Shown: positions 32,580-43,942 of the stretch, piece after piece | Layout of the letters: every line of letters begins with the position of its first letter | Numbering within the stretch: position 1 is the stretch's first letter | NCBI RefSeq assembly: GCF_010015585.1 | Contig: NW_022985092.1 | Span: 76,664 to 140,663 of the forward strand | DNA: 64,000 bases | From: Eremomyces bilateralis CBS 781.70 | Lineage: Eukaryota; Ascomycota; Dothideomycetes; Eremomycetales; Eremomycetaceae | Direction: 5' to 3' | Made by a program: the position numbers and the translations under genes | The notes under the pieces: generated by a model | What the model saw: only the letters and a program-made list of their open reading frames with translations | Told to the model about the DNA's origin: nothing | The model's database searches: none

Positions 32580-35500
32580 TCATGTAGACTCAGCACCGGT
32601 GGTCGTCGCGGTGTCGGAGCCGTTGTCCAGCTTGATTGTTCTGGCGAATTCGTCAGCAAGACATCGAAAGTAGGAACGAACGCCCTCGCGGACGAAAAAG
32701 CCCACTCACCTCGCCGCCTCCCCCAGAAAATCATCGTTCAATTCTTCCAACTGCCGTGCCTGCTCCTGGAGGCTGGCCAACTACACCGTAAAAAAACCCG
32801 TTAGCGTCACCCCCATTAAAATACCAAACATCAAAACTCATCGCGCCGCGCAGAAAAGAAGTAAAAAACCCCCCGGAACGGCGGGAACGACGACGATGGT
32901 CGGGCACACCGGTACAGGACCGCCACCAGCGCCCCGACCCCCACCCCCACGGTCCCCGCCACCCCGAGCGATCGACATGAAACAGCACGCGCCAAACACG
33001 AGGAAAAAGCGAAGGGAAGGCCCACAGTTCCCTCGATCGAGAAGCCCTGCGTACCACCGCCCACACGTCCAGCACTAACCTCTCCAGCCACGCTCTCGGC
33101 ACTCTCCTCCGCCGCATCCACCTCCTTCTCCGGCGCCGCCCACCGGCTGCTCTCTAGCCCCTTCCCCGCATTCCGCAGCTTCTCGTTCTCCACCCCACTG
33201 GCTCGCAACTTCGCTTCGAGCTCCGCAATCGTCGTCTCCAGCCGGATCACATGCTCGTGCGACGCGGCGACCTTGCCCGCGGCCTTCTGCGACGTCTCGA
33301 CCTGCGCCTGTAGTTCCGCGAGGCGGTTCTCGAGCTCTTTGCGGGCGTTCGACGCATCGGCGGCGGCTGCTTCCAGGGACTGGATCTGCGCTGCGTCGGT
33401 GGCGTGGGCCGTGGCGGCGTCTTTGGTTGCCGTGAGGTCTTTGCTGAGTTTCTCGACTTGGGTGTTGAGTTCGGCGTTCATGGTTTCGAGGGCGTCAGCG
33501 CCGGCGACGGCTTGAGCGGCTTCGGATTGGGCTTTGGCGAGGGCCGCTTTTTGTTCGTCGAGGGAGGCTTCGAGGGTGACGACCTTTTCGGTGTAGGTCT
33601 TGTCGGCCTCGTCCCTGGTTTTCGTGGTGGATTGCTCCCATTCGGATTGCGCCGCGGCAAGACTCGAGGCGTGGATCTTCTCGAGCTCCCCGAGCGCCGT
33701 GGCATGCTTGGCCTCGAGATCTGTGACCTTCTGGTCGCCGGATTCTGCAGCGGATGTAAGAGCCGCGAGCTTATCTTGGAGGGACTTGAGTGACTCCTCC
33801 GACTCGACCGATCGACTCGTCAACTCAGCGGCATGCTGTTCCTGGAGTTTCGACTTCTCCTCCAGCACAGCTTGGCGGTCAGCTTGGTGGTCAGCTTGTA
33901 ATTTCTCAATGGCAGATTTGTGTGAGCCCGTCGCCTTCTCGAGTTCCGAAGCCAATGAAGCTTGCTCTGCTTGCAACGCCTCCAGCTCCGCCGCGTGCTG
34001 CTGCTGGAGCTTGGCGCGCAGCTGCTCGAGCGCATCGGAATGGCCCTGCTCCGCACCGCTCTGGTCCTTGAGTGCGGCATCGAGCTTCGACTGGAGCGCA
34101 CTCAGGGTCTCCGCCTTTGCGGATTCGAGAGTCTTGACCTTCTCAACATGTTCGTCGATGAGGGATTGGATCTTGGCTTCGTGCTCTTCCGTAGACTGGG
34201 CAACGCTCTTTTGCACTTTCTCCAGATCCGCGGTCTGCTTGGCGTCCTTCTCTTCCGCTTCCTTTTCCAGGTTGTGGAGGATCTGGGTAACACTCTGGGT
34301 CTGCAAACGAGCGGCCTCCAATTCGCCTTGGAGCGACTTCGCCTCTTTCTGGGCGCTTTCCAGCTGTGATTTCAAGGAGTCCAAATCCTTGGTTTGCTCA
34401 GTCAATTTAGCATTCTCTTGCTGAGCGGTGTCCAGCTGTGATTTCAAGGACTCCAAATCCTTTGACTCCTCCACCAAGTTAGCATTCTCCTTCTGCACAG
34501 CCTTGATCTTATCCTGGAGCTTCTCAATCACCCCCTTCTGCTCCTCCACCTCTCCACTGAAACGAGCTTCAACCTCCTCTTTCTCCTTCACTAACGTCTC
34601 CGCATCCTCTTTCGATTTCGCCTGAAGGTCCTTCAACTCCTTCGCCGCCGCGAGTCCCTCGTTCTGCGAGTTCGCGATCATCTCTCTCTGGCCTTGGAGC
34701 TCGGTCTGCAGTTCCTCGATGATGCTGCGCTGCCGCTTCTCCTCCTCCGTCGCGGTCCGCGCTGCATCAGCTGACTCGTGCTGCAATGTGGAGATCTGCT
34801 CCTGGAGTTTCGTCTCGATCTTGCTCTTCTCCGCCAGTTCGGCTTGATGGCTTTCCTCGCTATCGCGCAAGGTCGTGATCTCTACTTGCAACGATGTGAC
34901 AGATTGGGTGAGCGAGGCGATCTTTTCGTTCAATTCGGTGGTCGAGGCATCAGATCCCTTTTGCAGTTGCTCCTTCTCGGCTGTAAGGGTATCACGAACG
35001 GCATTAACCTTCTTGATTTCCTCATCCTTAAACTTCACAAGGGCGTCGTTCGATTCCTTCAGCTCAGTAATAGCAGACTGCAACTCATCGACGGTCCTCG
35101 TGCCTTGCGCGCCATCTGTCTCGAGCTTCTTAATTGTTTCCTGCAAAGAAGTGACGATATCTTTCGTGCTGCTGAGCTCCTCGTCCTTCACCTTGACCTC
35201 CTCTTCCTTTGTTTTCTGCAGATCTTCGAGCTGTTTCTGGAGCGTAGCGTGCAGTGTCTCGGATTCCTGCGCGGCCTCTTTGGCGAGCTTCTGGGCCGAA
35301 TCGTGTGTCTCCTTGAGCGTCTGTAGCTCGAGTTCAAGCTGCTTAACTGACTCCCCCGATTTTGCGAGGCTTGATTCAACCTCCTTCGCCTGCGCAGCTG
35401 ACGTCTGACGGAGGGTTTCAAGCTCGGATTTCAGCTGGACGGCCTCCTCCGCCGACCCCGAGTTCTCCTTCACCGCAGCTTCCAGCTCCTTGATCTTTCC

Positions 35501-36850
35501 CGTCGCATTCTCCCGAGCCGCCTCCAGCATCTCGAGCTTCTCAGTCGCGCCCTTCCGGTCCGCCTCCAACTGCTCATGATCAGCGTTCAATTTCGTTTGC
35601 ACGCGCTCGATCTCCGCCTGCAACTCTTCAATCACCTGCTGCAGCTCCCGATTCTTCGTCTCCTCCGCCCCAGCCTTCTCCGTTTCCGCCGCTGCCGCCG
35701 CCCGGCTCTCGTCCAGCAGCACTTTGATCGACACCAGCTCCCCTTCCACCTCCGCCTTCGCCCCTAGCTCCGCGCGCAGCTTCTCAACTTCGGCGGCGTG
35801 CTTCTCTTCGAGCTCCGCGATGGCGGCGGCTTTGGCTTCGATGTCGTCGGCCGCGGATTCGCGTCCGCCGGCCTTTTCGCTATGGAGGACGGCGATCTCA
35901 GATTGGAGATCCTTGATTTGCGCCTCCAGCGTTTCGCGAACATTGAGTTCCTTGTCGCTGGCGGCTGTGTCGGCATCGACTTCTGGGGCGGGCTTTGCGG
36001 CGGTTGGTTTCGGTGCAGGTTTCGCAGAGGTGGCGGTAGTGGTTCTCCTGATGCTAGTTAGGGTTTATTATATACAAGCCAAGAGATGTATGTACCTAAG
36101 GCCTGTGCCCGAGGTTGCGGCAGCTGTGCCAGGCTTCTTCGGCGCAGTCACCGTGCTCCTCGACGAGGGAGCGGACGTGGTTGGCTTCGTTGTCCTCGAT
36201 GCAAGCGAAGACGCAGGGGTTCTCGCCGGTGTTGCTCCAGTTGACGTGCGTGTCCTCGTCGGGCTGATGGGACTCGGACGCGTGGTGGTGGCCGTCGTCG
36301 TCGGTTTCCTCGCGGCAGATGTAGCCGACGAGCCGGGGGTGATGGTCGACCTTCGGTCTGACGTGGTTGTGGTCTTCGGGGCGGCTCTGGAGCTTGTGCT
36401 GGAGGAGAGCGTGGAGATTCGTCGCGATGGAGCGTGAACGCCGGTCTTCTTCGCTTCATCACCCGAGGTGAGGGAACCATGTTCGGCATCGGAGGTGGAC
36501 TTGGTCGAGGTGGCGGTTCCGCGACGAACGGAGCTCCCTGCGGCGGGTCGTGTAGGAGGTTTGGACAAGCTGCTTCCAATGTGGGCGCGGGAGGCCGGTG
36601 TGGAAGCGGTTGCGGTAGAGGTTGGTCGGGTACTGGTGGTTCCTGGACGTCGAGGAGCGGCGCTGGTGGTGAGAGGACGTTTGGGAGGGACATTCTCCCT
36701 CGATGCCGACTTTGGGGTCACGGTCTTCTCTGGGGATTCATCGGGAGATTTTGGAAGCTCAACGAGGGGATCGGTAGGCGGATCATTAGGTTGGACAGCT
36801 TCCTCGGTGACCTCGGTGAGGGGAACGGGCTGGTCTTCGACTTCGGCCAT
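32580..36850 (-). CDS. Giant coiled-coil 'M protein repeat' type protein
   Basis: Four exons on the minus strand, 36850-36096, 36047-33080, 32780-32710 and 32640-32580, give 1284 residues. The first 260 residues are disordered and dominated by Ser, Thr, Pro and Ala (SRRISTLSSSTSSRAAPKTT), with scattered basic residues as in microtubule- or actin-associated proteins. From about residue 290 to 1235 it is an almost unbroken coiled coil rich in Glu, Lys, Gln, Ala and Leu; two neighbouring near-identical units (KDLESLKSQLDTAQQENAKL and KDLDSLKSQLESAQKEAK) show internal duplication. The spliced C-terminus is short and soluble (LASLQEQARQLEELNDDFLG then a Thr-rich tail). It resembles proteins annotated as 'M protein repeat protein' in Aspergillus. 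Function is unknown. The third intron (299 bp) is unusual and may be retained, giving another tail. Confidence 0.8.
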
Positions 36851-37887
36851 GATTGATTAACTTGCAACTTGATACAGGTGGTCACTGGAAAAGGAAGATT
36901 GAAACGGAGAATTGAAACCAAGGCACAGTAAACAGCACGAGCAGTCAGTATTATACGCAAAGGAAGTGACAACGCAGCGATTCCACGTTGCTGTCCGGGC
37001 GATAGGACGTGTTGGCACTTGGCAGGCAGAACAGACGGCAGAACCGACGCAGGTCAGACAGGGACGATGATATGGAAATGGAACGAAAGGATCCAAGCAG
37101 TCAAGGAGGGGAGGATGAGATGATTGGAACACGTCAAGGAGTCGAACAGTCGAGAGGAGGGATTCCTGCAGAGAGTTGCAGCAATGAGCAGCAAAGAGCA
37201 ACGAAAGGAGCTTGGGCGCCGCCACCGAGAAAGGGTCTCCCCCTAGTCTTCCCGCGTCTCGCTAACAAGTCCCAATTCAAAGACATTACGGGAAAAGGAA
37301 CCTGTGGAGTAGAGCTCTAGTGTTCCCGGAAATTAAGAGTAAACATTATCACGGATTATTATCGTCTTTCATCAATGTGATCCAGTGTTTCTTGTATCGG
37401 AGAGTCCCATCATATCACCATTTACGAGATGAAACATTCGGACGCCTTTGGCTTTAAGGTGCAATTCCCTTCAGCCAACTCAACACCGCCCAGTCAATCA
37501 GCGCTCATTGTCCGAGTCAATTTCGTATTCAGTTCAAAGTCAAAGATCGTTGTGTTCAGTGCGGAATAAGAAAAGATATATTGAGGGATATTTGAGGTTG
37601 CAGTACAGTTCGCATTCCCACCTATCCAGTCTCTTGCTTTAAGTTCAAGTATTGTCCATCACCTTCTTCTTCTTCTTCTTCTTCTTCTTCTTCTTCTTCT
37701 TCTTCTTCTTCTTCTTCTTCTTCACAAAACGAACGCTTGTTTATGAACATCTTTCTTGAAACAACACGAAGGAATCTCCGTCGCTGGGTGTCGTACACGC
37801 AATCATACAAAGTCGATGTAGGAAAGAAACATATCATGTCATACTGTCATCATTCTGGTTCTTCCTTAGGGGAGGCTGAGATAGCCT
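36851..37887. other. Intergenic upstream of the coiled-coil gene
   Basis: About 1 kb with no supported gene. It contains the TTC microsatellite at 37664-37723; the poly-Glu frame on the minus strand at 37622-37837 is created by that repeat and is not a gene. Confidence 0.6.
37664..37723. repeat. (TTC)20 / (GAA)20 microsatellite
   Basis: Twenty uninterrupted TTC units (60 bp). It lies about 165 bases beyond the 3' end of the small basic protein gene. Pure tracts of this length are hypervariable. Confidence 0.97.
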
Positions 37888-38595
37888 CTAAATATGGCCG
37901 TGACCTATTTTCCATTAGCATTGCCTTCCTTCAAGTTAATCCGATCAAGCACACTTACGTCCAAGAGGCTTCGCCCGCTTTGAGATACTCCTTGCCTGAT
38001 TCCGCTTGATCTTCGCAAGACGCGACCTATATCGAGTCAGCACGTCACCAACACCAGCAAGAACAGCTTCACATTGCTTTAAATAAATAAAAGAAAGAGC
38101 AATAGAAATCACTTACTCCTCCGCCGCCTCCCTCTCCAATCTCCTCACATGCTCCCTCGCCTCCTTCACCGCCGCCCTCACCCCCACCAACGCCCGATCC
38201 GCCTCCCGCTCCGCCGCTTCCGCCCCCAGCACCCTCTCCCGCGCCGCCACGATGCCCGCGTCCTCATGGCGCCGACTCAACAGATTGCTTCCGTGCGCGC
38301 GACGCGTCGGGGACCACGACGAGGAGGTCGAGCGACGGCGTCCGAACATCCCGCGGCGCGAGGGGGAGGGGGAGAGGGAGTGGCGTCGGGCGAACATGCT
38401 GCGACGTTCGATGCTACCATTGGTATTATCATAATTCCGGGTGGGGGGAGGGGAAACGGAGTGGCGGCGGCGGCGGCCGAAGAAACCGCGGCGCGAGGTG
38501 GAGGTGGGGGAGGGGGAGGTGTAGTGAGGTTGAGCGGTGGCAGTGGTGGGAGAGGGAGCGACGTCGGTGGCTCGACGGCTGCCGAAGAGACGCAT
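37888..38595 (-). CDS. Small basic Ser/Arg-rich protein, function unknown
   Basis: Three exons on the minus strand, 38595-38117, 38026-37959 and 37904-37888, give 187 residues. The N-terminal half is disordered with related basic units (RRGFFGRRRRHSVSPPP, RRSMFARRHSLSPSPS, RRGMFGRRRSTSSSWSP). The C-terminal half is a charged helix (EREADRALVGVRAAVKEARE, HVRRLEREAAEE), ending in SRLAKIKRNQARSISKRAKP and then LGRHGHI. I recall that similar tails (KIKQNQAK..SKR.KPLGRH) end small conserved hypothetical proteins in other ascomycetes. The last exon is only 17 nt including the stop; without it the frame would end in LGRKCA, so the third exon is likely but not certain. The SP-rich repeats look like phosphorylation targets. 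No known function. Confidence 0.7.
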
Positions 38596-39309
38596 TTTGG
38601 AGATTAGGTGTCTAGTTTTTGGTAGTGTACGACTAAGGTTGAGGCGTGATGTATCGTTGGCTATGGATACTATGGGGGTTACTTAGCTAAGGGGGGAAAG
38701 GAGGAAAGCAAAAAGTGGGCAGACGGCAGGATCAAAGCGGTTTATGAGCTCCAGGGCATAGGGAGATCTACATATACGTCAACGGTATTATCAAAAGCAA
38801 TAATACATCGGTTAATCTGTATGACTTTGATATCTTCTCTGACGTCGGCGTCGTGTATTGTGTATAGGTCACTAATTATGGACGATGGATGGAGTGACGT
38901 CACCCCTCTCCTTTCTCTCCCCCCTTGTCCCTTTTTTCATTCACTCTCATATCAAGTTTCTCCCCTTGTATTCTGCACGGCTTTTGGAATGGCAGATTGA
39001 CCATCAGATCTCTTGTCCGTTCGGTTCGGTAAGGGACGCTTCCGAGATTCCCTGTCTGGCTGTCTCCTGTAAACTGTGGAGTTATTCAGCACTGGGTCCT
39101 GGGACCTAATGCTTTTCCGTCCAACGTAATGGCTGGGAATTTACGGGGATGTCGATACCTTTGATCCCATAGAATCAGGCAAGCTAAGCAGTCTCAGAAC
39201 CTTTCATATCAAACTCGATATTCCTATTTCCGTCCTATGATCCTCGCGATGCATTGCTGGCAATTTCATGTCACGACCGGGCTGTGTGGACCATCTCTCT
39301 TCACAAAAC
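38596..39309. other. Divergent intergenic region
   Basis: Shared upstream DNA of the small basic protein and the lipase gene. No gene seen. An alternative upstream in-frame ATG for the lipase lies at 39268. Confidence 0.5.
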
Positions 39310-41248
39310 ATGGGTTTTCGAGATCGAATATCCGGCAAGGGAACCGGACGAGATGACACAGCACATAAACCCAGCACCAAAAGCTTCTTAGGACAAGGAG
39401 GTATCCCGAACGCAAAGAAACCGAAAACTCGACCTCCCACATCGATCCGTGATCAGCCATGGTTTCTCCATGCATCCTTACCCACATACTCGGGGCCATA
39501 TACGGTAGACTTGTCTCCCAACGAATCCACTCCAAAGCTAATACACATAGGTGGGCGTGATGGCCATCGAAGTCCCCGCCGAGAACCCTCGCGTCATATC
39601 CGAAATCACACGCGAAGGCCACCACATCCTCCGCCTCGAAACTGTGCTCATGAACATCTACTATCCCGCCGCGCACGGCGCCGGGTCCGGAAAGTCGCCG
39701 TCAGGGAAGCACCGCTGGTCGCGGGAGACCTGGCTTCCGCGTCCGCGCCTGGAATCCGCGAAAGGCTACGGCAAATTCGCCGGCGCCAAATGGGCCATGG
39801 TCCCGTTCTTCTTCGCGACCACCATGTTCACCAAGATCCCGGCGTTTCGCAACGCGGGGATCGCGGAGCATTGGCCGCCGGGGGGGAACGTGGATACGCG
39901 GGGGACGAGGGTCAAGCAGGAGGAGGGGGAGGTGCCAGAGGGAGAGGAGGATCCGCCGGTATTTCCTCTCATGGTCTTCTGCCATGGACTGGGCGGGACG
40001 CGGACAGTGTATAGCAGTGTGTGCGGCGAGTTCGCAAGCTACGGGTTTGTGGTCTGCGCAATCGAACATCGAGATGGATCGGGGCCACGGACGATCGTGC
40101 TCCATGAGGAGGAGGGCGAAGGGAGTGTGGAGCATCTGGAGCGGAACGGGGTGGACCACCATCCGCGCCAGCGGCGGCGGGGATGGGATAAGGTGGACTA
40201 CATCTATTCGAAATACAACCCCGACGACACCGCTCCCACCAGCGAACAGGGCATCGACAAAGAATTGCGGCATGCACAACTGCAATTGCGGTTGGCGGAG
40301 ATCGAGGAGGCCTACAACGTCCTGGCGAAGATCTGCAACGGACAAGGGCAAGAGGTTGCCAACAAGAACCTCCGTCGCAAAGGCTACACCGGTGCCAGCT
40401 CCAACGGGTTGCAAGGAATTGACTGGACCCTCTGGAAGCACCGCTTCCACCTCGACCAAGCCACCATCCTCGGCCACTCCTTCGGCGCCGCCACCGCCAT
40501 CTCCGTTCTCCGCCACCCCGCACGCTTCCCCCAGATCGCCCAAGGCGTCACCTACGACATCTGGAGCGGCCCCGTCCACCCCTCTGAACCCAACCCCGCC
40601 CACAAAATCCGCTCCCCCCTCCTTGGTATCAACTCCGAAGCCTTCATGTACTGGCCCTCCAACTTCCACACCGCCACCGCCCTCGCCGCCGAAGCCCGCG
40701 CCCAGGAAGCCCCCGCCTGGCTCCTCACCCTCCGCGGCACCGTCCACCTCTCCCAATCCGACTTCTCCCTCCTATATCCCACTCTCACCGCCGGCGTCAT
40801 GCGCGCCACCGCCGACCCGCAGCGCGCCATGGACCTGAACATCAACGCGACGCTGGAGTTCCTCGGGAAAGTCTCGCCGGTCACGCGGGCGCTGATAGCG
40901 CGCGGCGCGAGCGATGAGCGTATCCTCGACGTCGAGCCGCTGGAGGTAGTGCCGGATATACATCGGCCGGACGATAGGCATCTGGGGTTTGCCCTGAAGG
41001 TACCGCATGTGTATCGGCATCGGGTGGCGCCGGGGACGGCGAGGAGGTGGAAGCGGATGAGGCGGAGGTGGGGGAGGGAGAGGGATGCGGAGGTGGGGGA
41101 GAGTGAGGTGTGGATGCATGTGAGGAGTGAGGTGGAGGAGGTGGAGCGGTTTTTGAAAGAGAATATGGGACATGGGAGGGGGATGGAGAGAGGGAAGGAC
41201 GAGAATGAGGATGTTATGAGCGGATCTGGGGTATCGACGCCGGGTTGA
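39310..41248 (+). CDS. PAF-acetylhydrolase-like lipase
   Basis: Two exons, 39310-39504 and 39551-41248, give 630 residues. The join restores YSGPYTVGVMAIEVPAENPR, where the family begins. It is an alpha/beta-hydrolase related to platelet-activating-factor acetylhydrolase (PAF-AH II type), which removes short acyl chains from phospholipids. The nucleophile elbow is GHSFGAATAISVL, with Ser as nucleophile; FCHGLGGTRTVYSSVCGEFA forms the oxyanion region; and GTVHLSQSDFSLLYP carries the likely catalytic His. The C-terminal 100 residues are very basic then acidic (RRWKRMRRRWGRERD), an extension seen in fungal members. There is no signal peptide, so it is probably intracellular. I chose the ATG at 39310 (start GFRDRISGKG); an in-frame ATG at 39268 would add 14 residues. 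Confidence 0.85.
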
Positions 41249-41598
41249 ATGTTAATTGAAGGCATGAATGGCATGAACTATGAGGTTCATCAGAGCAATA
41301 TCTTTAGTAGATATGCGGTTGCCATGGAATAAAGCTAGAGATATCCATCAAACATCCTCTGTCGTCCAACCCATGATTGACAGCCTTTAAAATGAATTAA
41401 AAATAATGAGACCAATCCAATCAAGCCTACAAGTACTCCTGTCTCATTCTGCATGAATATTCGAATTCCGATTCAATGGGCCGACTTTTAAAGTCGCGAT
41501 CCTTACATCAAGATTGCACACTTGGGAATGATGTGCTAGAGCTCCAGAAGCGCTCCTACGAGGAAAAACATAGCTTCCATCTTCAAAAACCTCAAGAA
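41249..41598. other. Short intergenic region before prephenate dehydratase
   Basis: 350 bases, no gene seen. The frame of the next gene is open upstream to about 41476 but starts there without a clear initiation context. Confidence 0.6.
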
Positions 41599-42769
41599 AT
41601 GGCCATGGCCAACAATCCATCCTCTGTAGCATATTTAGGACCCGAGGGGTCCTATTCCCATCAGGTAAGCGGTTCCGAATCTATATCTAAGTTGAGATGT
41701 TTTGGTTTGGTCGTCCGTTGCGGTTTCGGAGCTCACAGCGACGATGAGAAAAGAGATTCCCCCAAGTCAATTCCTCACAAGATCCGCACATATATCCATC
41801 TATCCAACTCCAATCCCTCCAAAAACCCCAGCTAACCCCCTCCAGGCTGCCCAATCCTTCTACCCCACCCCCTCCCCCCCCCTCCTCCCCCTCCCCTCCA
41901 TCTCCGCCGTCTTCTCCGCCATCCAATCCCGCTCCGCCCCCCTCGGCGTCGTCCCCCTCGAAAACAGCACCAATGGCCCCGTCGTCACCACACTCGACAT
42001 CCTCACCGACGCCCTCCGTGCCCCGCACGGCGCCCGCTTCCGCAACGTACGCGCCGTTGGCCTCGGCGTCCTGCAGATTCGCATGTGCCTCCTCGGACTA
42101 CCGGGGGCGAAGAGGAAGAACCCGCAGGGGGAGGACGAGTACGCGATCGAGCGCATCTTAACCCATCCGCAGGCGTGGACGCAGTGCTCGCGACTGTTGG
42201 CAAGGTTGAAGAGCCAGGTGCCCGGGTTGGTCCAGGTGGATGCGGCGAGCACGTCGGAGGCAGCGCGGATGGCGGCGGAGGATGGGAGTGGGGGGACGGC
42301 GGCGATCGCGAGCCGGGAGGCGGGGCGGGCGGCGGGGTTGGAGGTGTTGGAGGCGGACGTGCATGATCGGGATGATAATGGGACGCGGTTCTTGTTGTTG
42401 CGATATTGTGAGGAGGAGGAGCTGGCGGCGATGGAGGGGAAGGGAGGGGCGGGGGTACCGCAGCTGGGTTTGACGACGGGAGGGCAGCATAAGACAATGA
42501 TCGCGTTCACGGTGGCGCATGATCGGCCGGGGGCGCTGGCGGATGCGCTGGCGGTGTTTAAGACTCGAGGACTGGATCTGACGAGCATTAACGCGCGGCC
42601 GAGTGGGGAGGTACCATGGCATTATGTGTTTCTGGTGGAGTTCTTTGGGAGGCGAGGGGAGACGGGGGTGGAGGAGGCATTGGAGGATTTGAGGGAGGCG
42701 GCAGAGAAATGGGTTTGGCTAGGGAGTTGGAGTTGTCCGAAGGAGATGTGGCCGGTGGAGGAGAGGTGA
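41599..42769 (+). CDS. pha2: Prephenate dehydratase
   Basis: Two exons, 41599-41664 and 41846-42769, give 329 residues. The enzyme converts prephenate to phenylpyruvate in phenylalanine synthesis. The N-terminal block AYLGPEGSYSHQ is completed across the 181-bp intron by AAQSFYP, as in all family members. Further signatures are GVVPLENSTNGPVVTTLD and, near residue 225, NGTRFLLLRY, containing the conserved Thr-Arg-Phe catalytic motif. From about residue 255 there is an ACT regulatory domain (TMIAFTVAHDRPGALADALA, LDLTSINARPS), which in this family binds phenylalanine for feedback inhibition; the usual ESRP motif reads NARP here. There is a second in-frame ATG at 41605. The gene converges on the htd2-like gene with only 105 bases between stops. 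Confidence 0.93.
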
Positions 42770-42874
42770 TGAAGCACTGATCGTGGGATCGACGGGGAAA
42801 GGAAGGTTAATACATGGCATAGAGCCGCATCTATACACCACATATCGATATGCCTGATCTATCTATATCTCCAA

Positions 42875-43942
42875 CTACTCCGTCATAACCGTCCCTTTCA
42901 AACTCATCCCCCCTTCCGGTCCCTCCACCCACACATCCCACCTCCCATTCCCCGCATCCCTCCCACACACCCTCATCTCCTCCCCAGCATACAATGGCGC
43001 CAAATTCCGATACTCAATACTCTTAATCGTCCCCCCCGTCTCCCTCATTCGCGCCTCTATCATCGTCACCACCAACGTCAACGCTAATGGCCCATGCACC
43101 AACAGCCCCCGATGTCCCTCCACCTCCCGACAATACCCTGGATCCAAATGGATCGCATGCGCATTGAACGTTAGCGCCGAGAACCGAAACAGCAACGCCG
43201 GCGACGGCGTCAGCGCGTGCGAGATCGTCGCCGCGTGCGCCGCCTTCACCACCTTCCCCTTTACCACCTCCCCATTCCGCACCGCCGCCCTTAGCTTCTC
43301 AATCTCCTCCGTCGCCCGCTCCCGCATAAACACGATATTCCGCCGCTCCACGCACTGCTCCCACCCACCCGCAACTGCATCCCCCCGCTGCTCCGCCTCC
43401 CACCCCGCCACGGGGCCCATCCGCCGCTCGATTCCCACGAACACCTTCTCATCGCCCTCCTTCCCCTTGATTGCCACATCCTTGATTCGCTCGACGCACA
43501 CGGCGGGGGTGTTTGCCGCTAGGTCCAACGCGCCGCGGTTCAACCAGGTGACATCGCCGCCAGCCCACATGCGGCGGACGAACGGGCCGCCGGGGGATTG
43601 CGAGGGGTCGGTGCCGTCGGGAAGGAGGCTGTTTTCGGGGATGGTGGGGTTGAAGTAGACGAGGTGATGGGCAGGGGGAAGGGGGAGCGGGGTGGGGTCC
43701 GTCGGGATGGGGGTGTCGGAGTGGGTCGGGGGGAGCCAGGAAGGGGGGACGAAGCCAGTGAGGATGCGGTGGAGTTTCCAGGAGGGGACGGGGGAAGCGA
43801 GGTCGTGGATGAGTTGGGGGGGACGGGCGGGAAGGGAGGTTTGGAGGGAGGCGAAAGGGGTGGTGGATTGGGAGCGGGTGAGGCGGGGGTGGGGGAGGCA
43901 GCGGACAGCGCGGAGGCTGCGGGTGCAGGTTATGGAGGCCAT
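42875..43942 (-). CDS. htd2: Mitochondrial Htd2-type 3-hydroxyacyl-thioester dehydratase
   Basis: Single exon of 355 residues on the minus strand. The Arg-rich, acid-free N-terminus (ASITCTRSLRAVRCLPHPRL) fits a mitochondrial presequence. The C-terminal hot-dog domain holds the hydratase-2-like signature FNAHAIHLDPGYCREVEGHR followed by GLLVHGPLALTLVV, matching fungal Htd2. The N-terminal half contains a second, degenerate hot-dog with VRRMWAGGDVTW. Htd2 catalyses dehydration of 3-hydroxyacyl-ACP in mitochondrial type II fatty-acid synthesis, which supplies the octanoyl precursor of lipoic acid. Related fungal proteins include mesaconyl-CoA hydratase-like enzymes, so the exact substrate is inferred. 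It ends 105 bases from the prephenate dehydratase stop. Confidence 0.82.
   Translation of the reverse strand: MASITCTRSLRAVRCLPHPRLTRSQSTTPFASLQTSLPARPPQLIHDLASPVPSWKLHRILTGFVPPSWLPPTHSDTPIPTDPTPLPLPPAHHLVYFNPTIPENSLLPDGTDPSQSPGGPFVRRMWAGGDVTWLNRGALDLAANTPAVCVERIKDVAIKGKEGDEKVFVGIERRMGPVAGWEAEQRGDAVAGGWEQCVERRNIVFMRERATEEIEKLRAAVRNGEVVKGKVVKAAHAATISHALTPSPALLFRFSALTFNAHAIHLDPGYCREVEGHRGLLVHGPLALTLVVTMIEARMRETGGTIKSIEYRNLAPLYAGEEMRVCGRDAGNGRWDVWVEGPEGGMSLKGTVMTE

Noticed and set aside
37622-37837. Poly-glutamate reading frame on the minus strand
   Set aside because: Produced by the GAA microsatellite; the flanking residues are not protein-like.
39701-40756. 351-codon antisense frame over the lipase gene
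   Set aside because: Gly/Val/Glu-rich shadow of a well-supported gene with no motif of its own.
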